Source of the DNA: a virus
Direction: 5' to 3' (one strand)
Virus record (IMG/VR): IMGVR_UViG_3300021368_002450
Coordinates: 1 to 40,510 of that record
Length of the DNA: 40,510 bases
Below the pieces are notes generated by a model. That model had not been told where the DNA came from, did not search any database, and saw only the letters and a program-made list of their open reading frames with translations. A program made the position numbers and the translations under genes. Shown here piece by piece: positions 25,801 through 35,810 of the stretch (positions are counted from its first letter, which is position 1; the number at the start of each line of letters is the position of its first letter).

Positions 25801-26654
25801 TAATTAGTGATATAGGTCAGGTACCACCATATTATGATTACATTCAAATGTCAGAGAATGCATCGTCTAATGTTGCTTATTCAGCACCTCAAGGCGCGTA
25901 TTTTGCATTACCCCAAGTGTGGGAAGACTTTGATGATGCCGGTGCAGGTAATGGTAGAGCACCGTATGGAAGTTTCACTCATACCACTGGTACAACATCA
26001 ACCTTCAGTGTTGATGTCTCAGATACCGGTGATGTTGCAGATCCCGCAACTACCACATACACAATGCAGGTAAAATCTTCTCACGGTTCAAGCGGTACAG
26101 TATATAAAACCAGATCTTTCACAATCTACGATGGTGATGAAAACCCTGCACCGAATGTTCAGAGAGGCGATTTGACTAATCCACAAAATTTGTATGGTAA
26201 CTTTATAGGCGTACTCGACGGTGGCTCTACAGGACAGGTCAAAATAATATTTAATTCTAGTGGTAGTATTACAGTTGAAAGGGTTGACACTGATGTGGAT
26301 GATACTGGCGCACTGATTACTGACTCATATGGAAATTGGGTTGATGATACTGATACAGGTTTCGATGCTAATGATTTTGAAATACGAGCAGTAGAAATTA
26401 GTGAAACAAATCCATTCTCTCAAGTAGACACTGGTGATGGTTATGGTTCAGACTTCTTCGATATTACAGGTGAAAATTCAAGAAATGAATTTGGAATTAG
26501 AACAGTTGTACCTAGTGAAGAAGATCAATTAGTTGGTGGTGATAAAACATTTGACATTACTATTAGGGAAAAAGATGACCCTACAAATAATGTTTTCACA
26601 ACCAGAATAACATTATTTGTATCTACCAGATATATTGACGGCGATCAACTCTAA
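22845..26654 (+). CDS. Structural protein with about seven Calx-beta-like domains
   Basis: A 1,269-residue protein. Residues 1 to about 205 form a mostly helical module (LPEHFAAQYPKFISLLKFYYEF, then RTKGTKFAIQWFFRSFFGLD), seen at the N-terminus of many large virion proteins of marine T4-like phages and likely a particle-anchoring domain. From about residue 220, roughly seven Ig-like domains of 100-120 residues follow, each with the Calx-beta pattern: EG near the start, YY in the middle, DF, then a closing strand. One domain near residues 925-1025 holds an extra nested beta element. The C-terminal ~170 residues are acidic and unique. Probably a long surface fibre or adhesin-like decoration. 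It sits between gp15 and gp16, where T4 has nothing. Confidence 0.75.
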   Translation: MHNNFLDRRRRNLRLQPDQVDLILPEHFAAQYPKFISLLKFYYEFQNEEKATELLRHLFASRDITETDIELLSYIEDELLLGDSYFESFATGDAQKRAAANFSNTLFRTKGTKFAIQWFFRSFFGLDAEVVETKDNIFEIGDPNSQIGPNSLHYITDDKLYQTFAYLIRTEIPISKWRELFKLFVHPAGMYLGAELLIKDETLVSLLSEDSDGIITTSTSPVYNLTVTPSTEESEGTTFNFALTGTNASNGTYLYYIDTENFTASQNDFVFASDSVFPDSANKRTLDFTGGSASFDLQIRTDSDESEGTETFRVYFQDPEGRSIATSDLNIVDAESKFSIAASSTSITEGDSVQFTVTGIRDVPNDGSTNLYYRLNPISADSDDFLSGSFPATGSKQSFAMRNNTAEFSVQTTIDGNWGSAEGDETFNVTVFTQSDILKATSDTITVTNTTPQFDFVGRALTEGEDIVVGLSVDPVTVGQTVEYSIEVGDNRIVTNTGSFEITSPTAEYVLSQTSISDAFDSVISLVTLETLTQASGGYYNPVLSNTANYAIGSVAPSFTSIVPDLVGQTNDEDVTFTITGTNIPDGNSAKYYIDLISPTETADFDLGGSLPVSVGTAVDVSFTSNSGSVTLGFAAGSETTNEEFDIVIIDTDDVEVLRLRYAIAGEVVYGLTTPAGGTANEGDTLTLTFDHDGGSNGTYYYYVSPVTGSIDADDFTSGHATSSSRATFAVSSTGTNTGEGDIQLVISSDRKREGSEVFRVFVSETATGAVIAQSGNITISDTSTQTYTMSMADITEGSPLNAIVSPDVGNDPSDETIFVNFDITSGNNIVLGDSTTLGQVVNITTGNKSFISTTASTSTVDGDRTITATAHVGSPTGTQVATTTCTISDAAPSYTLTTNKTNDSANEGDTIQFSFGGTNVPSGIYYYILSDINYKIIGTNQATNIIENDIIYLGANNDLSNLQTGMEIRGLFPEQYFDSEATITLISDIGQVPPYYDYIQMSENASSNVAYSAPQGAYFALPQVWEDFDDAGAGNGRAPYGSFTHTTGTTSTFSVDVSDTGDVADPATTTYTMQVKSSHGSSGTVYKTRSFTIYDGDENPAPNVQRGDLTNPQNLYGNFIGVLDGGSTGQVKIIFNSSGSITVERVDTDVDDTGALITDSYGNWVDDTDTGFDANDFEIRAVEISETNPFSQVDTGDGYGSDFFDITGENSRNEFGIRTVVPSEEDQLVGGDKTFDITIREKDDPTNNVFTTRITLFVSTRYIDGDQL

Positions 26655-26989
26655 TGCATGATGAGAAAAAGAATATTAGGGACGACTACGAGACTTCTCG
26701 TGACACTTATCTCGAATTGATGGAGACCGGTAAGCGTGGGTTAGATCTCATGGTCGAGGTTGCACGAGAGTCAGAACACCCTCGTGCGTTTGAAGTATTG
26801 TCCGGTATGATTAAGAATGTTGCCGATGTGACTGACAAACTCATGGATCTAAATAAGAAGAACAAAGAGATCCTCGCAGAACCCAAGGCGGAAACAGAAG
26901 TCACCAACAACAATGTGTTTATTGGAAGTACCACCGATCTTCAACGGTTGCTTCATAGTGAAGAGAAAGATATAACTCCAGATGACTAA
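26654..26989 (+). CDS. 16: Terminase small subunit gp16
   Basis: A 111-residue homologue of T4 gp16 (164 residues), the regulator and DNA-recognition partner of the packaging motor. The central helix pair (LELMETGKRGLDLMVEVARESEHPRAFEVLSGMIKNVADVTDKL, residues 21-64) is the conserved coiled-coil core, and the NNNVFIGSTTDLQRLL segment (about residues 84-99) is typical of T4-like marine phages. Its start overlaps the preceding stop (TAATG) and its end overlaps gp17 by eight bases, the usual gp16-gp17 arrangement. Confidence 0.9.
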   Translation: MHDEKKNIRDDYETSRDTYLELMETGKRGLDLMVEVARESEHPRAFEVLSGMIKNVADVTDKLMDLNKKNKEILAEPKAETEVTNNNVFIGSTTDLQRLLHSEEKDITPDD

Positions 26990-28589
26990 TCATTATATGG
27001 GGAACCCCAATGTCAAGGGTGACGGGGTTCAACAGCAGTGGACAGAATACGATGTCAAAGAATATGCCAAGTGTATGCACGACCCAGCATATTTTGCGCG
27101 TGAATATGTCAAGATTATATCACTCGACAAAGGTCTTGTCAACTTCGATTTATACCCATATCAAGAAAAGATGTTCAATCATTTTGATGGCAATCGCTTC
27201 TCGATCGTACTCGCGTGTCGACAGAGTGGTAAGAGTATTTCGTCCGTTGTTTATCTTCTATGGTATGCTATATTTCATCCCGAAAAGACAATCGCGGTCT
27301 TGGCTAACAAAGGGGCTACAGCGCGTGAAATGCTCGCCAGAGTCACCTTGGCACTTGAAAACCTACCTTTTTTTCTACAACCTGGCTGTCGTGCACTCAA
27401 CAAGGGTTCTATTGAGTTTAGTAACAATAGTCGCATTATTGCTGCTGCCACTAGTGGTTCTTCTATACGGGGTATGTCTGTTAACCTGCTTTTTCTGGAC
27501 GAGTTTGCTTTTGTTGAGCGAGCAGCTGAGTTCTATACTTCGACTTATCCCGTTATCTCAGCGGGTAAAGATACGAAAGTTATTATTACTTCCACAGCGA
27601 ATGGTATTGGAAATACTTTCCATAAAATCTGGGAAGGAGCAGTACAACAAACGAACGAATATAAAGCGTTTACGGTAAACTGGTGGGATGTACCAGGCCG
27701 TGATGAGGCGTGGAAGAAACAAACCATTTCTAATACAAGTCAGTTACAGTTCGATCAGGAATTCGGCAACACATTCTTCGGCACCGGTGACACACTGATC
27801 AACGCAGAGACTCTTCTCAACTTCCGTGCAATGCCACCCAAGAAAATTTTAGAGGGTGGAGATTTCAAGGTTTACGATGAGACGCAACCAAAACACGATT
27901 ACATAATGACCGTCGATGTAGCGAAGGGTCGAGGGTTGGACTATAGCACCTTTTCGGTGATTGATGTTACTACCCGCCCGTTTAAACAGGTCGCAGTGTA
28001 TCGGAACAATCGTATCTCTCCAATACTCTTCCCTGATATTATATATAAAATCGCGAAAGCGTACAATAACGCATATGTGATAGTGGAGTCGAATGATGCT
28101 GGACAAGTTGTGTGCAACGGTCTGTATCATGATCTTGAGTATGAGAATATTCACTTAGAGTCTGCTGTCAAGAGAAATGCCATCGGTGTTGAGATGAATC
28201 GTAAAGTCAAACGCCTTGGTTGTTCTGGTATCAAAGATCTACTCGAAGAGAATAAACTACAGATTGTCGATGAAGACACAATCCTTGAGATATCGACATT
28301 CGTAGCGAAGGGTCAATCCTACGAAGCGAGTGACGGAAACCATGACGATTTGATGATGAATCTCGTGATGTTTGGGTTCTTCATATCGACACAGATCTTC
28401 AGTGACATGACCGATGTCAACATCAAGAAAATGATGTTTGAACAACAAATGGCAGCGATCGAAGCGGACATGGTGCCGTTTGGATACTTCGATGATGGTT
28501 CAGATGCAATCGCAGAAATAGAACGACAAGAAGAGATGAAGGACAAGGGTTGGATGATCCCGTGGCAAGAATACGATGAAACTTGGTAA
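26982..28589 (+). CDS. 17: Terminase large subunit gp17
   Basis: A 535-residue packaging ATPase/nuclease (T4 gp17 has 610). It pumps DNA into the prohead through the portal and cuts the concatemer. Walker A is CRQSGKS (residues 79-85), Walker B LLFLDE (169-174) with catalytic Glu174, and the coupling motif STAN lies at 204-207. In the nuclease domain, Asp312 (VDVAKGRG), Glu369 (VIVESND) and Asp455/Asp456 (NHDDLM) are the expected metal ligands. All key residues are present, so it looks active. It starts inside gp16; ATG 26997 is an alternative start. It is followed by a late promoter. Confidence 0.97.
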   Translation: MTNHYMGNPNVKGDGVQQQWTEYDVKEYAKCMHDPAYFAREYVKIISLDKGLVNFDLYPYQEKMFNHFDGNRFSIVLACRQSGKSISSVVYLLWYAIFHPEKTIAVLANKGATAREMLARVTLALENLPFFLQPGCRALNKGSIEFSNNSRIIAAATSGSSIRGMSVNLLFLDEFAFVERAAEFYTSTYPVISAGKDTKVIITSTANGIGNTFHKIWEGAVQQTNEYKAFTVNWWDVPGRDEAWKKQTISNTSQLQFDQEFGNTFFGTGDTLINAETLLNFRAMPPKKILEGGDFKVYDETQPKHDYIMTVDVAKGRGLDYSTFSVIDVTTRPFKQVAVYRNNRISPILFPDIIYKIAKAYNNAYVIVESNDAGQVVCNGLYHDLEYENIHLESAVKRNAIGVEMNRKVKRLGCSGIKDLLEENKLQIVDEDTILEISTFVAKGQSYEASDGNHDDLMMNLVMFGFFISTQIFSDMTDVNIKKMMFEQQMAAIEADMVPFGYFDDGSDAIAEIERQEEMKDKGWMIPWQEYDETW

Positions 28590-28591
28590 AT

Positions 28592-28599
28592 TATAAATA
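28592..28599 (+). promoter_or_regulatory. T4-type late promoter for sheath gene
   Basis: Exact TATAAATA two bases after the gp17 stop and 66 bases before the gp18 ATG, the longest leader in the window. AAAAAAAGGA at about 28650-28659 supplies the ribosome binding site. High-level expression of sheath and tube from a separate promoter is expected. Confidence 0.82.
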
Positions 28600-28665
28600 A
28601 ATGCATTGATGAACAAAACCGTATTATGTCACTTATCATAACCCAACGAAAAAAAGGATACGATT

Positions 28666-30444
28666 ATGGCTATTCTAAAGTCTGAATCTCCTGCCGTTAC
28701 TATTAGCGAAGTCGATGCGTCAGGCATAGTGCCATCGATCACTTCTTCTACTGGTGCGTTTGTAGGTGATTTTGCTTGGGGCCCCATCGATACTCCAGTT
28801 CTGGTCGGAAACGAAGCAGAACTAATCAGTAACTTTGGTTCTCCAGCATATCTCGACGAAGATTCTTCGTCAGTTGAATTCCTAGCAGCTAATCAATTTT
28901 TAAAATACTCTACAAGCATGTATGTTGTTCGCGGTGCGACCGCTAGTGCTCTTAATGCTGCTGATAGTTCAGATATTGATGCGTCAAACGGCGAAGCGAT
29001 TCAAATTACGAACCGTGACGATTTTGATGCCTCACGCTCCACAATCACAGCAACTTTCTTGGCAAAGTATGCTGGTTCAGTCGGTAACTCTATTGAAGTT
29101 TCTGTGTGTGCTGCAAACGCGACAGCATTTGACGCATGGGAATACGAGTCCGAGTTTGACGCTAAGCCTGGCACTTCTGACTTTGCGACCGATGCAGGCA
29201 CTACACTCGATGAAGTGCATGTTATTATCGCAGATGCAGGTGGTGATTTCACAGGCAAAAAGGACAGAGTTCTTGAGAAGTGGGAAAATGTTTCACTTAT
29301 CACGGACGCAAAAGACGAAAATGGACGAAGCAACTACATCTTGGATGTATTAAATGATCGTTCAGAATATGTCTACGGTGTACAACACCCAACATATTTT
29401 GGAGCTGCCAAGAAAGGTGCGGAGTTTGTTGCTAATACACATGGTGGTGGTAGTTCAGCTGCCAACGCGGCAAGAACTTGTCGACTTGGTCACGATGGTG
29501 TTGGTGTGGCTGTTTCAGGCGCGGCAGGTGCAAACTCCGGTGGTCTTGGTACTACTGAGTATGCCAGTGGATTCGACCAATTCGAAGACGAAAACACAAT
29601 TCAGGTGGATTTCTTAATCGCTCCATCTGTTGCTGTTTCAGCAACTCAGGGAACAATTGTAACTGATCTTGTTACAATTGCTGAAGGACGCAAAGACTGT
29701 GTGGTTGTTGCTTCACCTGCAAGGAACGATGTTATTGGACTCAATAGCAATACAACAATTCGAGACAACATTGTAGCAACTGCTGCATCGATGGGTAAGT
29801 CTTCTTACCTAGTTGTTGACAATAACTTCCTGAAGGTGTATGATAAGTACAACGACAGATATGTATTTATTCCAGCGTCTAGTTCTACTGCGGGACTCAT
29901 GGCAGCAACTGACAATGTTGCAGCTCCTTGGTTCTCACCTGCTGGTAGTCGTCGTGGACGATATCTTGGTGCGACTGCTCTTGCATTCAACCCAACAAAG
30001 TCAGATCGGGATGTGCTCTATAAAGCAGATGTAAACCCAATCTGTAACCTTCCTGGCCAAGGCATCACTCTATATGGTGATAAGACTGCACTAGGTAAGG
30101 CGTCAGCGTTCAGTAGAATTAATGTTCGTCGTCTGTTCATTGCAATGGAGAGAGCAATTAAGGGTGCAGCACAAAATGTGTTGTTCGAATTCAACGATGA
30201 GTTTACTCGTGCAGAATTTGTGGGTATTGTTGAACCCTTCCTCAGAGATATTCAGGGTCGTCGTGGTATCACTGACTTCCGTGTTGTCTGTGACGAAACA
30301 AACAATACTCCAGATGTTGTCGATTCGAACTCGTTTGTAGCGAGTGTTTTCGTGAAACCTGCTCGTTCTATCAACTATGTTCAGTTGAACTTTGTTGCTG
30401 TCAGAACTGGCGTTGATTTCGCTGAAATCATCGGTACGGTATAA
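28666..30444 (+). CDS. 18: Tail sheath protein gp18
   Basis: A 592-residue contractile sheath subunit (T4 gp18 has 659). The N-terminus (SPAVTISEVDASGIVPSI, then GAFVGDFAWGPIDTPVLV, residues 8-47) is the conserved sheath start. The C-terminal domain holds VEPFLRDIQGRRGITDFRVV and SFVASVFVKPARSINYVQLNF (about residues 523-578), the core that makes the inter-subunit mesh. The middle (about 120-300) is the variable, surface-exposed part, with Gly/Ala-rich loops. It lies directly before the tube gene, as in T4. Confidence 0.95.
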   Translation: MAILKSESPAVTISEVDASGIVPSITSSTGAFVGDFAWGPIDTPVLVGNEAELISNFGSPAYLDEDSSSVEFLAANQFLKYSTSMYVVRGATASALNAADSSDIDASNGEAIQITNRDDFDASRSTITATFLAKYAGSVGNSIEVSVCAANATAFDAWEYESEFDAKPGTSDFATDAGTTLDEVHVIIADAGGDFTGKKDRVLEKWENVSLITDAKDENGRSNYILDVLNDRSEYVYGVQHPTYFGAAKKGAEFVANTHGGGSSAANAARTCRLGHDGVGVAVSGAAGANSGGLGTTEYASGFDQFEDENTIQVDFLIAPSVAVSATQGTIVTDLVTIAEGRKDCVVVASPARNDVIGLNSNTTIRDNIVATAASMGKSSYLVVDNNFLKVYDKYNDRYVFIPASSSTAGLMAATDNVAAPWFSPAGSRRGRYLGATALAFNPTKSDRDVLYKADVNPICNLPGQGITLYGDKTALGKASAFSRINVRRLFIAMERAIKGAAQNVLFEFNDEFTRAEFVGIVEPFLRDIQGRRGITDFRVVCDETNNTPDVVDSNSFVASVFVKPARSINYVQLNFVAVRTGVDFAEIIGTV

Positions 30445-30456
30445 GGAGATTAGAAA

Positions 30457-31005
30457 ATGGCAATTTTAGGAGTAGATGACTTTAAGGCCCAGCTAAAGGG
30501 TGGAGGCGCTCGTGCCAATCTCTTTAAGGTCACTCTGAATTTTCCTGCGTATGCAGATGCAGGTGATGCACAAGCACAAGCATCATTTCTCTGCAAGACT
30601 GCGGCATTGCCCGCGTCAAGTGTAGGTCAGTTCGAAGTACCATTCAGAGGTCGTGTTCTAAAACTACCTTCTGAGAGAACATTTGATAACTGGACAGTAA
30701 CAATCTTGAACGACACGGATTTTGTGATTCGTGACGCGATGGAGCGTTGGTCAAATGGTATCTCTGGACACAGATTCAACACTGGACTTCTAGACCCGTC
30801 TGTCTATCAGGTGGACTTGGTTGTAGAACAACTGGATCGAGACCAGACTAGTGGAGAAGGTAAAGTAATCAAGCGTGTTGACCTACGTGGTGCATACCCC
30901 GTCAACATTAGCGAAATTGCGTTGGATTATGATACTACAGGTGCGATTGAGACATTCGATGTAGAATTTGCTTACCAATACTGGGAAGCGAATACAACTA
31001 GTTAA
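30457..31005 (+). CDS. 19: Tail tube protein gp19
   Basis: A 182-residue inner tail tube subunit (T4 gp19 has 163). Typical landmarks: an N-terminal FKAQLKGGGARANLFKVTLNFP, CKTAALPASSVGQFEVPFRGR (residues 48-67), a DNWTVTILNDTDFVIRDAMERW segment, and a C-terminal VNISEIALDYD followed by an aromatic strand. A strong AAGGAGAT ribosome binding site precedes the ATG. It shares its first residues MAIL with the sheath gene. A terminator follows. Confidence 0.95.
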   Translation: MAILGVDDFKAQLKGGGARANLFKVTLNFPAYADAGDAQAQASFLCKTAALPASSVGQFEVPFRGRVLKLPSERTFDNWTVTILNDTDFVIRDAMERWSNGISGHRFNTGLLDPSVYQVDLVVEQLDRDQTSGEGKVIKRVDLRGAYPVNISEIALDYDTTGAIETFDVEFAYQYWEANTTS

Positions 31006-31011
31006 TAAGTC

Positions 31012-31019
31012 TCTAAATA
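31012..31019 (+). promoter_or_regulatory. Late-promoter-like box before terminator (TCTAAATA)
   Basis: TCTAAATA matches the late box in seven of eight positions. It lies three bases before the terminator stem at 31022 and 45 bases before the portal ATG. A start five to seven bases downstream would fall inside the first stem arm. Confidence 0.45.
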
Positions 31020-31021
31020 AA

Positions 31022-31054
31022 GGGGAGACTTCGGTCTCCCCAATTTTTATTTTT
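31022..31054 (+). terminator. Rho-independent terminator after gp19
   Basis: A perfect 8-bp stem GGGGAGAC / GTCTCCCC closed by a TTCG tetraloop (31030-31033), followed by AATTTTTATTTTT. The C(UUCG)G loop is exceptionally stable. It separates the abundant sheath and tube transcript from the portal gene. Confidence 0.93.
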
Positions 31055-31064
31055 AGGAATTCAC

Positions 31065-32724
31065 ATGGCAGAAGAAAACGGTAGCGTCTTAAAACTTTTT
31101 GGATTTGAGATTAAGAGAGCAGGTGCAACAAAGAAAGAAACCGGCACTCAAAAACTCGCTTCGCCTGTTACCCCGACAGACATTGATGGTGCAGGATACA
31201 CATCAACTGCAGCAGGTTATTATGGTCAGTTTTTAAACATTGATGGTGATCAAGCAAAAGACAATCATCAACTTATCATGCGTTATCGTGGTGTATCACA
31301 ACATCCCGAAGTTGATATGGCAATCGAAGAAATCGTCAACGAATCAATTGTATCATCTGAATTAGAATCATCGGTCGAACTCTCTCTGGATGAGATTGAA
31401 GCTCCCGATAAGATCAAGGATGTCATACGACAAGAATTTGAAAGTATTGTGTCCATGTTGAAGTTCAACGATATGGGACATGATATATTCCGTTCATGGT
31501 ATGTGGACGGTCGAGTAGTTCATCACTTACTCGTAAACGAATCAAACCTCAAAGCAGGTATTCAAGAAATTCGTCTAATTGATGCTGCTCGGATTCGTAA
31601 AGTCAAAGAAGTCAAGTACAAAAAAGACCCCAAAACCAATGTAAAGATTGTAGATAAGGTTGATGAATACTATATCTACGATGAGAAGCCAGGTCAAACA
31701 AACACTTCTATTAAAATTTCTACGGATGCGGTAAGTTATGTCACATCTGGAGTGGTAGACGAATCTAAGAAAAAGATTTTGTCTCACTTACACAAGGCAC
31801 TGAAACCCATCAACCAATTGCGTATGATGGAGGATAGTCTTGTAATCTATCGTCTTGCTCGTGCACCAGAACGCCGTATCTTCTATATCGATGTGGGTAA
31901 TATGCCGCGTGGTAAGGCAGATCAATACATGAAAGACATCATGACCAAGTATCGTAACAAGTTGGTCTATGATGCAAACACCGGTCAGATCAAAGATGAC
32001 CGCAAGCATATGTCAATGCTTGAAGACTTCTGGTTACCCCGTCGAGAGGGTGGTCGAGGTACAGAGATCTCAACGCTACCAGGCGGTGATAATCTGGGTC
32101 AGATCGATGACATCATTTATTTTCAAAAGAGATTATATCGATCACTCAATGTCCCAGTGAACCGTTTGGAACAGGAAGCACAGTTCTCTCTTGGTCGATC
32201 TACTGAGATCTCGCGTGACGAGGTAAAGTTCCAGAAGTTTGTTGACCGACTGCGTCGTCGGTTCTCCATGATGTTTTTGGGCATCTTGAGAAAGCAACTC
32301 GTACTCAAAGGCATTATCACTGAGCAAGACTGGGAAGAGTGGAAAGACGACATCTATATTGACTATGTAAAGGACAATCACTTTACAGAACTCAAGGAGA
32401 TGGAGATTTACCGTGAGCGTGCGGGACTTCTCAATGAGATGGTCGGATTCGTCGGTGAGTATATCTCCAAAGAATGGGCGATGCGTAATATTTTGCGTCT
32501 GTCGGATGACGACATTGAACAGATGCGTAAAGAGATTGATGGTGAAATCAAGTCGGGTGAAGTGCCTGATCCTGAAGAACCTGAAGAGAAAGAACCACCA
32601 CAAGAACAAAAACCAATGCCTGTGAAGGTCGTTCCCGACGAACCTGAAGAAAAGAAAGAACGTTATATACCCTCTAATAATGATGAACTGACTGAAGAAT
32701 TGACACGGTACATGGCGAAGTTAA

Positions 32725-32738
<14 letters not shown>
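31065..32738 (+). CDS. 20: Portal vertex protein gp20
   Basis: A 557-residue portal subunit (T4 gp20 has 524), the dodecameric DNA channel at the head vertex and docking site for gp17 and the neck. Conserved parts include HQLIMRYRGVSQHPEVDMAIEEIVNESI (about residues 67-94), the DARGRIxK-like core (IRLIDAARIRKVKEVK), RLARAPERRIFYIDVGNMPRGKADQYM (about 264-290), and LPGGDNLGQIDDIIYFQKRLYRSLNVP (about 338-364). The C-terminus has an acidic, Pro/Glu/Lys-rich linker (about 502-535) longer than I expect. AGGA seven bases upstream of the ATG supports the start. The end overlaps the collagen-like gene by 14 bases. Confidence 0.95.
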
Positions 32739-33801
<1,063 letters not shown>

Positions 33802-33802
33802 T

Positions 33803-33810
33803 TATAAATA
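33803..33810 (+). promoter_or_regulatory. T4-type late promoter
   Basis: Exact TATAAATA two bases after the collagen-like gene stop and 43 bases before the ATG at 33854. A GGGAG ribosome binding site follows at 33841-33845; a weak hairpin (ACTC 33834-33837 with GAGT 33843-33846) could partly cover it. Confidence 0.8.
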
Positions 33811-33853
33811 AATCGTAGTAAAAACAATAACAGACTCTTTGGGAGTAACTTAA

Positions 33854-35794
33854 ATGCCAACAATTACAGATCCCGATAATTTATTCGACACCGGTGGTGA
33901 TTCCGCTGGTAAGAATATTCATATCGACACTGCCTTACGAACAATTAAGATTCGTAACAATTCTGCGGCTCCTAAAGGGCCGACACTCGACGAAACAGGT
34001 GTCACACTTCAGGCACTCTATTCTTTCTTAAAAGAAGAGTGGAAGGATGATCCTAACAGTAAATCACTCATCGCATATCCTTTCCCCTTGGTTGCGATTA
34101 CACCAGAACAGTTCGAATGGCGTTATGGATGGTCACCTGCTGACGATTCATCTCGTTCATTAATTCGTACTGCGGGATGGCGAGAATTTGGTACCGATGA
34201 TGCAACACAGTTGCGTGAGTACATTGGTACAATTTCTTTGGGTAATATCGACGGTGACCAGAACCAAGACGACGCCGGTGACCAACATAAAGTTTACTAC
34301 GGTTGGTTTAACGCCACAACTGGTGTCTCAGTCGCAGGGCCAACCGATTATGACTTCCCTGGCGAAGTAAACCAAGCGGTTCAAACCTTAGACTCTTCTG
34401 CGTTTGACTACCGTACAAATGTTCTGCGTCTATTCATTCGTCAAGAAGGTAAGACATTTGATCAGACTGACACAGTCGACATTGGTTTGGTAGCTGGATC
34501 AACATTACCATACAACACTCAACGATTCCCTCTTGTAGAAAACAATGACCTAAAAATCATTGGTACAGGTACAGAAGCATCTCCACAGTTCAGTGATGCT
34601 ATTATCGGAGCTGCTCGTGCTGCCGGTGAGAAGTATACTGCTCCAAACAGTTCAGGTCGAGATGGTTCGAAAATTGAATATCTTTCAACGGATGAGTCTT
34701 CATCTACATTCGGTTATTCGGAAGACCTCTTTGGTGGTTCTCAGGACTTCGGTGTCAAGATTACTTCAGAATCAGGTGTTGACGGCACTACTCCATTGAC
34801 AAATTCAGAACTGTATGCATGGGTACAGTATCAGTTGCGTCAGGATTCTGACCTCGCATTGGGTTCAACAAGTCTGTCAGGTAAGTTAGCGGACGAACTG
34901 CTAGAATTCGTTGGTGACACTCTGACAACTAAGCAGGTAACCAACATCGAACAGTCTGGTGCTCAAACTGGTACCGCAATCCTCAACATTAACGCTGATG
35001 ACATTAACAATACTCAGTTGTTGCCTACTGGTGCAACTGCAACTCTGAAGCGTTTCCCATTCTCTACCAACATTCAGGTATCGTTCTCTCAGGACATTCT
35101 TGATGACAGTGCGGACGCAAAAGTATTCCTGTACTACGATCGTACACGAGAATACGAAGTGGGTGCAGAGATTGCAACTTCTATCGTAATTAGTGATGTG
35201 GGTGCAAATGGTTCACAAGACTCTGCAAACTTTACATTGAATGGTGCAGTAAGTCCAACTCCATTGTTGAGAACTGGTACACCAGAAGGCCTAGACCCAG
35301 CCACAGAAGCAAATGCGTACTTCAGGTCTCACCTGAATGCGGGTACTGGTGCAAACCACAATATTGTCTGGAAAGTTACGACTATCTTCGATTCGACCAA
35401 CTTTGCTGCGATCACAATTGATGACACAGTTGCTCCAGAAAACGGAACATTGAGCACTGCGGGTGACGGAATTTACACTCACCCAATTAACTCACCTGCT
35501 GCGTTGCTTCTTGACTCTGCTGGTGCGACTGCGGAAAACAACATTGCACAGGCTGGAATATCGACTCTTGCTCCTGCTAATCTGGACGGTGATAATCGAT
35601 TCAATATCAGTTATGCATTCGATAACAACAGTCAAAAAGACCGTGAAACTGAACAACCATTTACAGTGAATGTTCGCGCTATCGGTCTTGCGACAGGTCA
35701 GTGGGTAGAAACTACCACTCGAATCACTCGACAGAACACCAACGCAATCTCAGTAGTGTCTCCGGTAGAAAGAAACTACGACAACCCAGCATAA
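33854..35794 (+). CDS. Large virion structural protein
   Basis: A 646-residue protein. The N-terminal ~110 residues (HIDTALRTIKIRN, VTLQALYSFLKEEWKDDP, LIAYPFPLVAITPEQFEWRYGW, LIRTAGWREFG) form a module I associate with uncharacterised structural proteins of marine T4-like phages. The rest is beta-rich: tandem Ig-like stretches with SDVGANGSQDSANFTLNG and NISYAFDNNSQKDRETEQPFTVNVRAIG. It ends in ERNYDNPA, nearly the same as the end of the gene at 36267-38348. No enzyme motif. It has its own late promoter and is followed by a terminator, so it is probably abundant. The exact site in the virion is unknown. Confidence 0.7.
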   Translation: MPTITDPDNLFDTGGDSAGKNIHIDTALRTIKIRNNSAAPKGPTLDETGVTLQALYSFLKEEWKDDPNSKSLIAYPFPLVAITPEQFEWRYGWSPADDSSRSLIRTAGWREFGTDDATQLREYIGTISLGNIDGDQNQDDAGDQHKVYYGWFNATTGVSVAGPTDYDFPGEVNQAVQTLDSSAFDYRTNVLRLFIRQEGKTFDQTDTVDIGLVAGSTLPYNTQRFPLVENNDLKIIGTGTEASPQFSDAIIGAARAAGEKYTAPNSSGRDGSKIEYLSTDESSSTFGYSEDLFGGSQDFGVKITSESGVDGTTPLTNSELYAWVQYQLRQDSDLALGSTSLSGKLADELLEFVGDTLTTKQVTNIEQSGAQTGTAILNINADDINNTQLLPTGATATLKRFPFSTNIQVSFSQDILDDSADAKVFLYYDRTREYEVGAEIATSIVISDVGANGSQDSANFTLNGAVSPTPLLRTGTPEGLDPATEANAYFRSHLNAGTGANHNIVWKVTTIFDSTNFAAITIDDTVAPENGTLSTAGDGIYTHPINSPAALLLDSAGATAENNIAQAGISTLAPANLDGDNRFNISYAFDNNSQKDRETEQPFTVNVRAIGLATGQWVETTTRITRQNTNAISVVSPVERNYDNPA

Positions 35795-35802
35795 TATAGA
35801 TA
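35795..35802 (+). promoter_or_regulatory. Late-promoter-like box before terminator (TATAGATA)
   Basis: TATAGATA differs from the late box at one position. It overlaps the end of the preceding gene's stop region, ends eight bases before the terminator stem and 47 bases before the ATG at 35850. It repeats the layout seen at 31012-31041. Confidence 0.45.
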
Positions 35803-35810
35803 AGTGATAA

